Origin: Streptomyces sp. HPF1205
Lineage (GTDB): Bacteria; Actinomycetota; Actinomycetes; Streptomycetales; Streptomycetaceae
Length of the DNA stretch: 64,000 bases
Direction of reading: 5' to 3'
Assembly: GCF_020400825.1 (NCBI RefSeq)
Contig: NZ_JAINVH010000001.1
Span: 482,384 to 546,383 of the forward strand
In this document: piece by piece, positions 9,010 through 17,905 of the stretch
Layout: the number at the start of each line of letters is the position of its first letter
Position numbering within the stretch: the first letter of the stretch is position 1
Position numbers and translations under genes: made by a program
The notes under the pieces: model-generated
What the model was told of the DNA's origin: nothing
The model's database searches: none
What the model saw: the letters and a program-made list of their open reading frames with translations, nothing else

Positions 9010-10272
9010 GTGGTGGACGCACACCAGACCTTCGTGATCGTCGGAGCGGGGCTCGCCGGGGCGAAAGCCGCGGAGACGCTCCGCTCCGAGGGGTTCACCG
9101 GCCGGGTGATACTGATCGGCGACGAACGCGAGCACCCGTATGAGCGCCCACCGCTCTCCAAGGGCTTCCTGATCGGCAACGACGAGCGCGACTCGGTGTT
9201 CGTGCAGCGCCCGGGCTGGTACGCGGAGCACGACGTCGAACTGCACCTGGGCCAGCCCGTGGTCCACCTCGACCGCACCGCCCGCACCGTACGGCTCGGC
9301 GACGGCACCACGCTGCAGTACGACAAGCTCCTGCTGGCCACCGGTTCGGAACCGCGCCGCCTCGACGTCCCCGGCACCGACCTGGCCGGGGTGCACCACC
9401 TGCGCCGGCTCGCCCACTCCGAGCGGCTCAAGCGCGTGCTGGCCAACCTGGGCCGGGAGAACGGCCACCTGGTGATCGCCGGGGCCGGCTGGATCGGCCT
9501 GGAGGTGGCCGCCGCCGCCCGGGGCTACGGGGCCGAGGTCACCGTCGTCGAACCCTCGCCGACGCCGCTGCACGCCGTGCTCGGCCCGGAACTGGGGGCG
9601 GTCTTCACCGACCTGCACACGGAACACGGCGTGCGCTTCCGCTTCGGCGCCCGGCTGACCGAGATCACCGGCCAGGACGGCATGGTGCTGTCGGTGGTCA
9701 CCGACGACGGCGAGGAGCACCCCGCGCACGACGTGCTCGCCGCCATCGGGGCCGCCCCGCGCACGGCGCTCGCCGAGACCGCCGGGCTCACCCTGGCCGG
9801 CCGCGCCGAGGGCGGCGGCATCTCGGTGGACGCCTCCCTGCGCACCTCCGACCCCGACATCTACGCCGCGGGCGACGTCGCCAACGCCTTCAACCCGCTG
9901 CTCGGCGTCCGGCTGCGCGTCGAGCACTGGGCGAACGCCCTCAACGGCGGCCCCGCCGCCGCCCGCGCCATGCTCGGCCACCCCGTCACGTACGACAGGG
10001 TCCCGTACTTCTTCTCCGACCAGTACGACCTGGGCATGGAGTTCTCCGGCCACGCGGCGCCCGGCACGTACGACCAGGTGGTGGCGCGCGGCGACGTGGG
10101 CAAGCGGCAGTTCATCGCCTTCTGGCTGCGCGAGGGCCGGGTGCTGGCCGGCATGAACGTCAACGTCTGGGACGTCACCGAGCCCATCCAGCGGCTCATC
10201 CGCTCCGGCCGCCAGGTCGACCCCGACCGCCTGTCCGACCCCTCCGTACCACTAGCCTCGTTCCTGGACTGA
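9010..10272 (+). CDS. FAD/NAD-dependent ferredoxin (rubredoxin) reductase-like protein
   Basis: About 420 residues. The N-terminal FAD dinucleotide motif is FVIVGAGLAGAKAAETL, followed by ERPPLSKGFL, LLLATGSEPRRL, an NAD motif IAGAGWIGLEVAAAARGYGAEVTVVE, and the FAD-binding IYAAGDVANAFN. A C-terminal reductase domain follows residue ~310. Such proteins pass electrons from NAD(P)H to a ferredoxin for cytochrome P450s or other oxygenases; no ferredoxin gene lies beside it. GTG 9010 has GGGGAGG upstream, and an in-frame ATG at 8980 also has GGGAGG, so the start is ambiguous by 10 codons. Confidence 0.87.
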   Translation: MVDAHQTFVIVGAGLAGAKAAETLRSEGFTGRVILIGDEREHPYERPPLSKGFLIGNDERDSVFVQRPGWYAEHDVELHLGQPVVHLDRTARTVRLGDGTTLQYDKLLLATGSEPRRLDVPGTDLAGVHHLRRLAHSERLKRVLANLGRENGHLVIAGAGWIGLEVAAAARGYGAEVTVVEPSPTPLHAVLGPELGAVFTDLHTEHGVRFRFGARLTEITGQDGMVLSVVTDDGEEHPAHDVLAAIGAAPRTALAETAGLTLAGRAEGGGISVDASLRTSDPDIYAAGDVANAFNPLLGVRLRVEHWANALNGGPAAARAMLGHPVTYDRVPYFFSDQYDLGMEFSGHAAPGTYDQVVARGDVGKRQFIAFWLREGRVLAGMNVNVWDVTEPIQRLIRSGRQVDPDRLSDPSVPLASFLD

Positions 10273-10312
10273 CCGGGAGGCTCCCGGCCCGACCGGGGAG
10301 GAACGCCGCCGC

Positions 10313-10768
10313 ATGCCCGCCCAGATACGTACCGCCGTCGTGCCCGTCGAGGAGATCTTCGCCCTGCGGTGGGCGGTGCTGCGCACGGGAATGCCGCGCG
10401 AGGCCGCCGTCTACCCCGAGGACGCGCGGCCGGAGACCTTCCACGTGGCCGCGTACGACGAGCACGGCGCCGTACGCGGGTGCGTGACGTTCTTCCCCGA
10501 CGCGATGCCCGGCGAGGCCGTGCCCGCCTACCGCTTCCGCGGCATGGGCAGCGCGCCCGAGGTCCGCGGCCAGGGGTTCGGCGCCGCGGCCCTCACCGCG
10601 GGCCTGCGCGAGTGCGCGGCCCGCGGCGCCGGACTGGTCTGGTGCAACGGCCGCACCTCCGCGACCGGTTTCTACGAGCACTTCGGCTTCACGGCCCTCG
10701 GCGAGGAGTTCGTCCTCGAACCGAGCGGCCCCCACTACGTCTTCGTCACGAAGGACCTGGACCGGTAG
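10313..10768 (+). CDS. GNAT family N-acetyltransferase
   Basis: 151 residues covering one GNAT domain. The acetyl-CoA binding motif A is RGMGSAPEVRGQGFGAAALTAGL, followed by the motif B strand LVWCNGRTSATGFYEHFGF. The N-terminal part (LRWAVLRTGMPREAA) resembles small ElaA-like acetyltransferases. The substrate is unknown. It starts 40 bp after the reductase gene with GGGGAGGAAC upstream, so co-transcription with it is likely. Confidence 0.85.
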   Translation: MPAQIRTAVVPVEEIFALRWAVLRTGMPREAAVYPEDARPETFHVAAYDEHGAVRGCVTFFPDAMPGEAVPAYRFRGMGSAPEVRGQGFGAAALTAGLRECAARGAGLVWCNGRTSATGFYEHFGFTALGEEFVLEPSGPHYVFVTKDLDR

Positions 10769-10848
10769 CCCGCCGCCGGCTCCCGCCGTACGGGTCGCGG
10801 CAGGCGGTCGCGGCAGGCGGTGTCCGACCCGGGCCGTAGACTTCCCCC

Positions 10849-12768
10849 GTGGCAGGGCGGATCAGGGACGAGGACGTGAAGGCGGTACGCGACGCCGTCC
10901 CGATCGACGCCGTCGTCGCCGAATACCTGCAGCTGCGCCCGGCCGGCGGCGGCAACCTCAAGGGCCTGTGCCCCTTCCACGACGAGAAGTCCCCCTCCTT
11001 CCAGGTCAGCCCGTCCAAGGGCCTGTACCACTGCTTCGGGTGCGGCGAGGGCGGGGACACGCTCTCGTTCGTCATGAAGGTGGACCACCTGTCGTTCACC
11101 GAGGCCGTGGAGCGGCTGGCCGGGCAGGCCGGGATCACGCTGCGGTACGAGGAAGGCAGCCACATCCCCGGCCGGCAGCAGGGGGAGCGGATCCGGCTGG
11201 TGGAGGCGCACCGGGCGGCCGCGCGGTTCTACGTGGAGCAACTGGCGGGCGCCGAGGCCGAGATCGGGCGGGCGTTCCTGGCCGCCCGCGGGTTCGACCA
11301 GGCCGCGGCGGAGCGCTTCGGAGTGGGATACGCGCCGGCCGGGTGGGACCACCTGGTGCGTTACCTGCGCGGCCAGGGCTTCACCGACAAGGAGCTGATC
11401 GTCTCCGGTCTGGCCTCGGAGAGCCGGCGGGGCGGGGCGATCGACCGGTTCAGGGGCCGGCTGATCTGGCCGATCCGCGACATCACCGGCGAGGTGATCG
11501 GCTTCGGCGCGCGCAAGCTGCGCGACGACGACCAGGGCCCGAAGTACCTCAACACCGCCGAGACCCCGCTGTACAAGAAGTCCCAGGTGCTCTACGGCAT
11601 CGACCAGGCCAAGAAGGAGATCGCCCGCACCGGGCGGGCGGTCGTGGTCGAGGGCTACACCGACGTGATGGCCTGCCACCTGGCCGGGGTGACCACCGCC
11701 ATCGCGACCTGCGGCACGGCCTTCGGCGGCGAGCACATCAAGATCCTGCGACGGCTGCTGATGGACAACTCCACCGCCGAGGTCGTGTTCACCTTCGACG
11801 GCGACGAGGCCGGGCAGAAGGCGGCGCTGCGGGCCTTCGAGGACGACCAGAAGTTCGCCGCCGAGACCTCGATCGCGATCACGCCCGGCGGCATGGACCC
11901 GTGCGAGCTGCGGCTGGCCGAGGGCGACGCGGCCGTCCAGCGGCTGATCGACACCCGCACCCCGCTGTTCGCCTTCGCGCTGCGCTCCATCGTCGGGCGC
12001 TACAACCTCGACACCGACGAGGGCCGGGTGGCCGCGGTGGACGCCGCCGTGCCGGTGGTCGCCGCCATCAAGAACCAGGCGCTGCGCGACCGCTACGCGA
12101 TCCGGCTGGCCGGCATGGCCGGGCTCGCCACGCAGGCCGAGGAGCAGTCGATGATCCGCCGGGTCCGGGCGATGGCCCGCGCCCGCGCCCAGGGTGCGCC
12201 CCCGCCGCAGCGGCAGCCCCCCGCCGGGTACGCCCGGCAGGGCCCGCCCCCCGGCAACGCCGGGCCGCCCGCCCCGCGCGGCCCCCGGCTCGACCTGCGC
12301 AGCCCCGCCCACCGCGTCGAGCGCGAGCTGCTCAAACTCGCCCTGCAGTACCCGCAGTTGGTCTCACCGGCGTTCGACGCCTACGGCGAGGACGAGTTCA
12401 CCGGCCCCCCGTACGCCGCGGTGCGCCGCGCCATCGCCGAGGCGGGCGGCGTGGAGCGCGCCGACGGCGACTTCCTGCTGCGGGTGCGCGAGGCCGCCGC
12501 CGACGACACCGTGCGGACCATGATCACCGAGCTTGCCGTCGAGCCGGTCATGCACAAGCTCCCGGAGATCTACGCCGGCGAGGTGCTGGTCCGGGTCCGG
12601 CTCTTCGCCGTCGACCGCCGGGTGGCCCAGGTGCACGCCGCCCAGGCACGTCTCGCCGCGCAGGGCGCCCCCTCCGACGCGCCGGAAGTGGCCGCGGTGC
12701 GGGACGAGTTGTGGGCCCTGCAGCAGTACGGCAGGCGGCTGCGCGACCTGGGCGCGGCCGCGCTCTGA
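10849..12768 (+). CDS. dnaG: DNA primase DnaG
   Basis: 639 residues. The zinc ribbon is C41-x2-H44-x17-C62-x2-C65. The catalytic core carries the basic RNA-polymerase motif RLIWPIRDITGEVIGFGARKL and the TOPRIM metal sites VVVEGYTDVMA and VVFTFDGDEAGQKAA. A Pro/Gln-rich linker (~445-480) leads to a C-terminal DnaB-interacting helical domain. It makes the RNA primers for replication forks. GTG 10849 fits the conserved IRDEDV N-terminus. Gene order dnaG-hrdA is conserved in Streptomyces as I recall it. Confidence 0.97.
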   Translation: MAGRIRDEDVKAVRDAVPIDAVVAEYLQLRPAGGGNLKGLCPFHDEKSPSFQVSPSKGLYHCFGCGEGGDTLSFVMKVDHLSFTEAVERLAGQAGITLRYEEGSHIPGRQQGERIRLVEAHRAAARFYVEQLAGAEAEIGRAFLAARGFDQAAAERFGVGYAPAGWDHLVRYLRGQGFTDKELIVSGLASESRRGGAIDRFRGRLIWPIRDITGEVIGFGARKLRDDDQGPKYLNTAETPLYKKSQVLYGIDQAKKEIARTGRAVVVEGYTDVMACHLAGVTTAIATCGTAFGGEHIKILRRLLMDNSTAEVVFTFDGDEAGQKAALRAFEDDQKFAAETSIAITPGGMDPCELRLAEGDAAVQRLIDTRTPLFAFALRSIVGRYNLDTDEGRVAAVDAAVPVVAAIKNQALRDRYAIRLAGMAGLATQAEEQSMIRRVRAMARARAQGAPPPQRQPPAGYARQGPPPGNAGPPAPRGPRLDLRSPAHRVERELLKLALQYPQLVSPAFDAYGEDEFTGPPYAAVRRAIAEAGGVERADGDFLLRVREAAADDTVRTMITELAVEPVMHKLPEIYAGEVLVRVRLFAVDRRVAQVHAAQARLAAQGAPSDAPEVAAVRDELWALQQYGRRLRDLGAAAL

Positions 12769-12779
12769 CCGTTCCCGGC

Positions 12780-12802
12780 GGCCCGCGCCGGCGGTGCGGG
12801 CC
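12780..12802 (+). terminator. Candidate dnaG terminator
   Basis: GGCCCGC (12780-12786) pairs with GCGGGCC (12796-12802) across a 9-nt loop, 12 bp after the dnaG stop. A second GCGGGCC lies just downstream. There is no T-run. Beyond it, the rest of the 257-bp gap to hrdA shows an A-run (GTGAAAAAAGGG, ~12910) that may be part of the hrdA promoter region; no clear -35/-10 pair was found. Confidence 0.4.
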
Positions 12803-13025
12803 GGCGGTGCGGGCCGGCCCGGTCGTGCGGTGAGCCGGCCGTCGCCGTGCGCCGGGAGGCAGGCGGCATATGCCGCTGAGTTACCGACCGGGCTCAGGTG
12901 GTGACGTGGTGTGAAAAAAGGGAGCGCACGACCCTCGTAGTGGGAGTGCGTCCTGGGTCAGACTGGGGGGCGGCGCCAGAGCCCTCTTCGAGCCCAATGT
13001 CGCGCTCACTGCGGAGGTCGCTTCC

Positions 13026-14309
13026 GTGCAGACCCAGTTCGAGGACATCCAGGACATCCAGGACATCCAGGCAAGCCGCGGGATCCGCGGCCTTCGGGAC
13101 GCCGAGCCGGAGTTTCCGGCCCTCCTGCCGGCCGCGGGCGGGGCGGTGGCGGTGGATCCCGTGGCGGAAGCACGGGGAGGGCAGGCCGTTCCGCCGCGGG
13201 TGCCGGAGCAGCGGCGGGACGACGGCGACGGCGTTGGCGACGGCGAGGGCGGCGGCGGTCAGGCGCCACCGGGCGCGGGGGCGGAGTCCCCGGGCGGGCC
13301 CGTGCCCCGGTCCGACCTCGAACCCGGCCCCGTACCCGGCGCACCGGAGGACGTACCGGAGGAAGGGCCGGTGCGGGCGCCGCGGGAGGAGGCGGTGGGG
13401 CCGTCGGCCGACCTGTTCCGGCAGTACCTGCGGGAGATCGGCCGGATCCCGCTGCTGACCGCCGTGGAGGAGGTCGAGCTCGCGCGCCGGGTGGAGGCCG
13501 GGCTGTTCGCCGAGGAGAAGCTGGCCGCCTTCCCGCACCTGGACTCGCGGCTCGCCTCGGACCTGGACCGGCTGGTGGTGGCGGGCCGGATGGCCAAGCG
13601 GCGGCTGATCGAGGCGAATCTGCGGCTGGTCGTCTCGGTGGCGAAACGTTACGTCGGCCGCGGGCTGACCATGCTCGACCTCGTCCAGGAGGGCAACCTC
13701 GGCCTGATCCGCGCGGTCGAGAAGTTCGACTACACCCGCGGCTACAAGTTCTCCACGTACGCCACCTGGTGGATCCGCCAGGCCATGTCCCGCGCGCTGG
13801 CCGACCAGGCCCGTACCATCCGTGTCCCGGTGCACGTGGTCGAGCTGATCAACCGGGTGGTCCGCGTCCAGCGCCGGCTGCTCCAGGAACGCGGTTACGA
13901 GCCCAGCACCGAAGAGGTCGCCGTCCAGCTCGAACTGCCCGTGGAACGCGTCCGGGAGGTGCTGCGGCTGGCCCAGGAGCCGATCTCCCTGCACACCCCG
14001 GTCGGCGAGGAGGAGGACGTGGCCCTCGGCGACCTCATCGAGGACGGCGACGCCGCCTCCCCGGTGGAGTCCGCGGCTTTCCTGCTCCTGCGCGAACACC
14101 TGGACGCGGTGCTGTCCACCCTCGGCGAGCGCGAACGCAAGGTCGTCCAGCTCCGCTACGGCCTCGACGACGGCCGCCCCCGCACCCTTGAGGAGATCGG
14201 CCGCATCTTCGGCGTCACCCGCGAACGCATCCGCCAGATCGAGTCGAAGACCCTCGGCAAACTCCGCGACCACACCTTCGCCGACCAGCTCCGCGGCTAC
14301 CTGGAGTAG
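13026..14309 (+). CDS. hrdA: Group 2 sigma-70 factor, HrdA-like
   Basis: 427 residues. The first ~130 are an acidic, Pro/Gly-rich, low-complexity leader that includes DIQDIQDIQ from three 9-nt DNA repeats. Then come region 1.2 ([21 protein letters not shown]), 2.1-2.4 ([55 protein letters not shown]), region 3, and 4.1-4.2 with [18 protein letters not shown]. It is a non-essential paralogue of the principal sigma HrdB. The symbol rests on the adjacency to dnaG and the region 2/4 sequence; HrdC or HrdD cannot be excluded without an alignment. Confidence 0.85.
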   Translation: MQTQFEDIQDIQDIQASRGIRGLRDAEPEFPALLPAAGGAVAVDPVAEARGGQAVPPRVPEQRRDDGDGVGDGEGGGGQAPPGAGAESPGGPVPRSDLEPGPVPGAPEDVPEEGPVRAPREEAVGPSADLFRQYLREIGRIPLLTAVEEVELARRVEAGLFAEEKLAAFPHLDSRLASDLDRLVVAGRMAKRRLIEANLRLVVSVAKRYVGRGLTMLDLVQEGNLGLIRAVEKFDYTRGYKFSTYATWWIRQAMSRALADQARTIRVPVHVVELINRVVRVQRRLLQERGYEPSTEEVAVQLELPVERVREVLRLAQEPISLHTPVGEEEDVALGDLIEDGDAASPVESAAFLLLREHLDAVLSTLGERERKVVQLRYGLDDGRPRTLEEIGRIFGVTRERIRQIESKTLGKLRDHTFADQLRGYLE

Positions 14310-14406
14310 CGCGGCGCCCGCCCGGGCGCACGTCGCAGACGCCTTCCGCATCTCCGTACGGGCCGGCTCGAAGGAGACTTGGCGGCCCTTGCGGCCGGGC
14401 CGGGCC

Positions 14407-14841
14407 TCACAGGTCGTCCGGCAGCACCCGGAAGGCCTGGTGACCGCTGAGCGGGCGTACCGCCCGGAAATCGCGCCTGTCGAGCGTCAGCACGCAGTCG
14501 GTTTCGTAGGTCTCGGCGAGGACGACGTTGACCGCGTCGGTCAGGTCGAGGTTCAAGGAGCCGTAGCGGTTCTGCACGGACCGGGCCTTGCGCAGTAGGT
14601 CGGCCGAGACGTTCGGGATGAGGACGCGCAGGGTGCGCTCTTGCTGGAGCAGCCAGTCCTTGACCGTGTCGGCGGCCCTCCGCCCGACATTACGCGTGGT
14701 GATGTGCTCGATTTCGAGTATGACGAGCGGGGATACGACGGTGGCCGACGCCTGGCCCAGTGCCTTGCGGGCCGCGTCGTGCTCCTGATCGGACACGTTC
14801 AGCGCGGCCACGAGCCCCGAGGTGTCGCCGATGACGATCAA
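14407..14841 (-). CDS. vapC: PIN-domain toxin ribonuclease (VapC-like)
   Basis: 144 residues forming one PIN domain with the expected acidic residues D6 (VIGDTSG), E43 (VILEIEH), D102 (LDLTDAVNVV) and D121/D124 (LTLDRRDF). VapC toxins are Mg2+-dependent RNases that cleave tRNA or rRNA when not held by their antitoxin. Its ATG overlaps the antitoxin stop by four bases (ATGA, 14838-14841), so translation is coupled. No catalytic residue appears lost, which suggests an active system. Confidence 0.88.
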   Translation of the reverse strand: MIVIGDTSGLVAALNVSDQEHDAARKALGQASATVVSPLVILEIEHITTRNVGRRAADTVKDWLLQQERTLRVLIPNVSADLLRKARSVQNRYGSLNLDLTDAVNVVLAETYETDCVLTLDRRDFRAVRPLSGHQAFRVLPDDL

Positions 14842-15077
14842 CGCAAGTCCGTGATCGCCCGGTCAACCCCTGCCTTGACGTCCTCCGCCGAGAGCGGACC
14901 GCCGAAGTCCAGTTCCGGGATGTCCCATTCCTGATCCCATCGCCGGTTGCGGAGCGCCACGATGTGGAAGGCCTCGCGGAAGAACTCCGACTCGGGGCGT
15001 CCTTCCCGCTCGGCGGCCTCCTTGACGGCCCGGAGGTCCTCTTCGTCAACCATCACCGTCGTCTTCTTCAGAGCCAT
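14838..15077 (-). CDS. vapB: Ribbon-helix-helix antitoxin (VapB-like)
   Basis: 79 residues. The N-terminal strand-helix-helix (KKTTVMVDEEDLRAVKEAAE) is a typical CopG/Arc-type DNA-binding fold. The acidic C-terminal half (WDIPELDFGGPLSAEDVK) would wrap the toxin. It lies directly upstream of the PIN toxin with a 4-bp overlap. A perfect 10-bp palindrome starts two bases before its ATG and is the likely autoregulatory operator. Confidence 0.85.
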   Translation of the reverse strand: MALKKTTVMVDEEDLRAVKEAAEREGRPESEFFREAFHIVALRNRRWDQEWDIPELDFGGPLSAEDVKAGVDRAITDLR

Positions 15078-15078
15078 G

Positions 15079-15104
15079 AGGTTATGGTACCTCCACCATA
15101 ACCT
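15079..15104 (-). promoter_or_regulatory. vapBC operator palindrome with Shine-Dalgarno in the spacer
   Basis: AGGTTATGGT (15079-15088) and its exact complement ACCATAACCT (15095-15104) flank a 6-nt spacer. On the coding strand the spacer plus one arm base reads GGAGG (15090-15094), 12 nt before the ATG, and is the only ribosome binding site visible. The palindrome is the natural VapBC binding site. In RNA the same sequence would fold as a 10-bp hairpin with GGAGG at the loop, possibly adding translational control. Confidence 0.65.
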
Positions 15105-15243
15105 TCCTCCACTCGGCCAAGGCCCGGGAAGATCGCGGCGCGGTCAGTGGGCCGACCGGCGCGCGGTCGCGGCCGAATCGGCCGGCCCCCGGCGCCGGGA
15201 ATTCGGTGGTGAGCCGGTACGGCCCGCCCGTACCGTCACCCGC

Positions 15244-16053
15244 ATGACCGACAGCGCCGAGGACTGGCTCCGGCTCAACCGGGAGAACTGGGACGACAGG
15301 GTCCCGGTCCACGCCGCCAGCGAGTTCTACGATCTGCCCGGTTTCCGCGCGGGCGCCTCCACGCTGCGGGCGTTCGAGGCGGACGAGGTCGGGGACGTGT
15401 CCGGCAAGCGCCTGCTGCACCTGCAGTGCCACATGGGCCAGGACACGCTGTCCTGGGCGCGCCGCGGAGCCCGCGTGACCGGCCTGGACTTCTCGGAAGC
15501 CGCCGTACGCATCGCCCGCGCCCTCGCCGAGGACATCGGCATGGCCGACCGCGCCCGTTTCGTGGTCTGCGACGTGTACGAGGCGCCCACCGCCCTCGAC
15601 GGCGAGCGCTTCGACATCGTCTACACCGGCCTGGGCGCCCTGGTCTGGCTGCCCGACCTCACGCGCTGGGCGCGGGTCGTCTCCTCGCTCCTGGAACCCG
15701 GCGGCGCCCTCTACCTCGCCGAGTTCCACCCGGTGACCGACATCCTCGGCGACGACGGCCGCACCGTCGAGTACGACTACTTCCACGTCGACGGCGAGCT
15801 GTGCGAGTACCCGTACTCGTACACGGGCGGCCCGGCCCTCACCAGGACGCGCTCGGTGCAGTGGCAGCACCCCCTCGGGGACGTGGTGACCGCCCTCGCC
15901 CGGGCCGGGCTGCGCCTGGAGTTCCTCCACGAACACCCCACCACCTACTTCCCGCGCTACCCGGTCCTGGAGCGTTCCGGCCCCGAATTCCGCTTCCCGC
16001 CCGGCCACCCCCGTGTCCCCTTGATGTACTCCCTGCGGGCCACGAGAGCGTGA
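15244..16053 (+). CDS. Class I SAM-dependent methyltransferase
   Basis: 269 residues. Motif I is LLHLQCHMGQDTLSWARRGARVTGLDFS, followed by FVVCDVYEAP (motif II), FDIVYTGLGALVWLPDL (motif post-II) and LLEPGGALYLAEFHPV (motif III). The C-terminal half (VEYDYFHVDGELCEYPYSYTGG) is typical of the Methyltransf_11/25-type small-molecule enzymes of Streptomyces. The substrate is unknown. It stands alone, and upstream lies the divergent vapBC pair. Confidence 0.85.
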   Translation: MTDSAEDWLRLNRENWDDRVPVHAASEFYDLPGFRAGASTLRAFEADEVGDVSGKRLLHLQCHMGQDTLSWARRGARVTGLDFSEAAVRIARALAEDIGMADRARFVVCDVYEAPTALDGERFDIVYTGLGALVWLPDLTRWARVVSSLLEPGGALYLAEFHPVTDILGDDGRTVEYDYFHVDGELCEYPYSYTGGPALTRTRSVQWQHPLGDVVTALARAGLRLEFLHEHPTTYFPRYPVLERSGPEFRFPPGHPRVPLMYSLRATRA

Positions 16054-16396
16054 GCCCTTCGTCCGGGGGCCGCCGGATTTCCCTCGGTGTGCCGTGTCCT
16101 GTCCGGAAACAACGGAATGGCGGAATAGCGGAATGCCGGAATCCGCTTACCGACTGTTTGCCGTGCGTTGAGAAACATGATATTCATTGCTTACCGAGAC
16201 TTCCGGGGGGCGCGGAAAGAGCCGAAGGGGTCGGTTGTCGCGATACGCGCCCTTATCTGGCGTGATGTGTCACGATTCGCGCGCTCCGGCCATCGGCTTT
16301 TTCCCGATTTTTCCTGTGCGCTGTTGCGCCTCTCCGCATGTCCTTTCAGTAGTGCCCGCTCCGCGCTTTGCGCGGAATTCCCGAACAGGCGGAGAG
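16054..16396 (+). promoter_or_regulatory. 343-bp leader of the secreted protease gene
   Basis: No gene is seen here. Four 8-nt tandem units at 16113-16144 (CGGAATGG, CGGAATAG, CGGAATGC, CGGAATCC) precede a local AT-rich stretch. A candidate promoter is TTGCCG (about 16158) with a 17-nt gap to TATTCA (about 16181). Small secreted metalloprotease genes in Streptomyces often have a divergent LysR activator; none is present on either side. Confidence 0.4.
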
Positions 16397-17029
16397 ATGT
16401 CCAGACTGTTCCGCAACGTGGCCGCCGTGAGCGCAGGTGTCATCGGCTGGGCCGCCATATTCGTCACCAGCGGTGCGACCAGCGCGATGGCCGCACCCTT
16501 CGACAACATGTATCCCACGCTCAACGCGGAATGGCCCTGCCTCGATTACAGCGCGCACGGGCACTTCTGCCAGACGGACAACAAGGACATGTCCGTGTGG
16601 ATGCAGGGTTCCCTGACCAGCGCGGCCAAGAGCACCATCAAGAGCCGGCTCAGCAACCAGTACGCTCCGACCGACCTGGTCGTGAGCTACCCCTCGTCCG
16701 CGTCGTACACCGGCTCCAGCGAGACCGACATCGTCTACCAGCAGAGCACGTCGGGAATGAGTGGCACCACCATCGGCTTCACCTGGTGCGACGACGCGGT
16801 CAGCCCCTCCTCGTGCGACCAGCAGTACGTGCGGTTCCGGTACGACAGCATCGACGCGGAACTGGCCTGCCACGAGACCGGTCACGCGGTGGGTCTGACC
16901 CACGGACGTCAGGCGTCGCCCGCCGTCTCGCAGACCAACTCGGCGCTGGGGTGCATGGAGACCCCCGACTACGGCAACCGCACGGGCCTGGGGTCGAACA
17001 ACATCGCCGAGATCAACGCGACGTACTGA
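16397..17029 (+). CDS. Secreted zinc metalloprotease, metzincin motif (snapalysin-related)
   Basis: 210 residues. A Sec signal peptide (GVIGWAAIFVTSGATSAMA) is cleaved near residue 33. The mature domain has the zinc site HETGHAVGLTH, a full HExxHxxGxxH pattern, and is rich in Cys (WPCLDY, GHFCQ, FTWCDD, SSCDQ, LACHE, LGCME), suggesting disulfides outside the cell. Size and layout resemble snapalysin, which typically uses Asp as third ligand; here a His is present. ATG 16397 follows GGCGGAG. It is probably co-transcribed with the next gene, which starts 13 bp after the stop. Confidence 0.75.
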   Translation: MSRLFRNVAAVSAGVIGWAAIFVTSGATSAMAAPFDNMYPTLNAEWPCLDYSAHGHFCQTDNKDMSVWMQGSLTSAAKSTIKSRLSNQYAPTDLVVSYPSSASYTGSSETDIVYQQSTSGMSGTTIGFTWCDDAVSPSSCDQQYVRFRYDSIDAELACHETGHAVGLTHGRQASPAVSQTNSALGCMETPDYGNRTGLGSNNIAEINATY

Positions 17030-17042
17030 GAGGACCGGTCGG

Positions 17043-17801
17043 ATGAGACTGACGAGATTCAAGATCAGGCCGGGCCACGTACTCACCGCGGTCGGCGCCT
17101 GCGCCGCGCTCACCGCGGGCACCGTCGCCGTGGCGAACAACGGCTCGGCCGCTCCGCCCAGGCCCAAGGTGGTCGTCGCGGACGCCGACGCGCTGCTTCC
17201 CAGTGACACCGCGACCGACTGGGTCACCTACAGCGACCACCTGGCGGTGGTGACGATCACTTCCGAGCGCGCGCTCCCGCCCTCCGCGGAGGAGACCGCG
17301 GCCGGCGAGGGGTTCATCCCCCGGGTGGTGACGGCGCACGTGGATCAGGTCCTGTGGTCGAGGCCGGGCGCGCCGACCGCTCCCACCACGATGGACTGGG
17401 ACCTGGACGGCTGGACCTTCCACGGCGACGAGAGGACCCCGCTGCGGGTCGACGGCGAGCCGTCGATGGCGGTCGGCGAGCGATACGTCGTGCCCATCAC
17501 GTATCTCAGCCCCACGACCACCGTCGACGAGGCCGGCTGGGAGCCGCTGAGCAGCGACTCCCTCCTGCCGGACGCGGACAACACCGTCGGCGCCGGTGCG
17601 AAGGTCTACGGCTACAGCGGCCCGCAGTCCGACCCGGCCCATACGACCGACGTCAAGGACGACGCGTGGGGCGGCACCCCCGAGGAACTGGCGGCGACTT
17701 TGGCCGCGACCCCGCCCGACCCCAATGCCGCCGCCTACATGGACCTGCCGCCCGACGTGCGCTTGTCCAGGGCCAACGGGACCAACCACACCACCGGTTG
17801 A
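17043..17801 (+). CDS. Exported protein of unknown function
   Basis: 252 residues with an N-terminal signal (VLTAVGACAALTAGTVAVANNGSA). The rest is soluble and acidic, with VVTITSERALPP and RVVTAHVDQVLWSRP, which suggest a beta-rich fold. I do not recognise the family. It starts 13 bp after the metalloprotease stop, so it may be a partner, inhibitor or substrate of that enzyme; this is inference from position only. Confidence 0.65.
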   Translation: MRLTRFKIRPGHVLTAVGACAALTAGTVAVANNGSAAPPRPKVVVADADALLPSDTATDWVTYSDHLAVVTITSERALPPSAEETAAGEGFIPRVVTAHVDQVLWSRPGAPTAPTTMDWDLDGWTFHGDERTPLRVDGEPSMAVGERYVVPITYLSPTTTVDEAGWEPLSSDSLLPDADNTVGAGAKVYGYSGPQSDPAHTTDVKDDAWGGTPEELAATLAATPPDPNAAAYMDLPPDVRLSRANGTNHTTG

Positions 17802-17905
17802 CGTTCGTACGCGCCGTCGGGGAACCGATTGCCGGCCGGCCCGTCCAACCACCGTCGGCGGCCTTGAACCGGCCGCCGACGGCCGATCAGAAGAGGGGGC
17901 GTGGA

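Noticed and set aside
10735..12312. A 525-codon frame antisense to dnaG
   Set aside because: dnaG has all primase motifs on the other strand; the antisense product has no domain.
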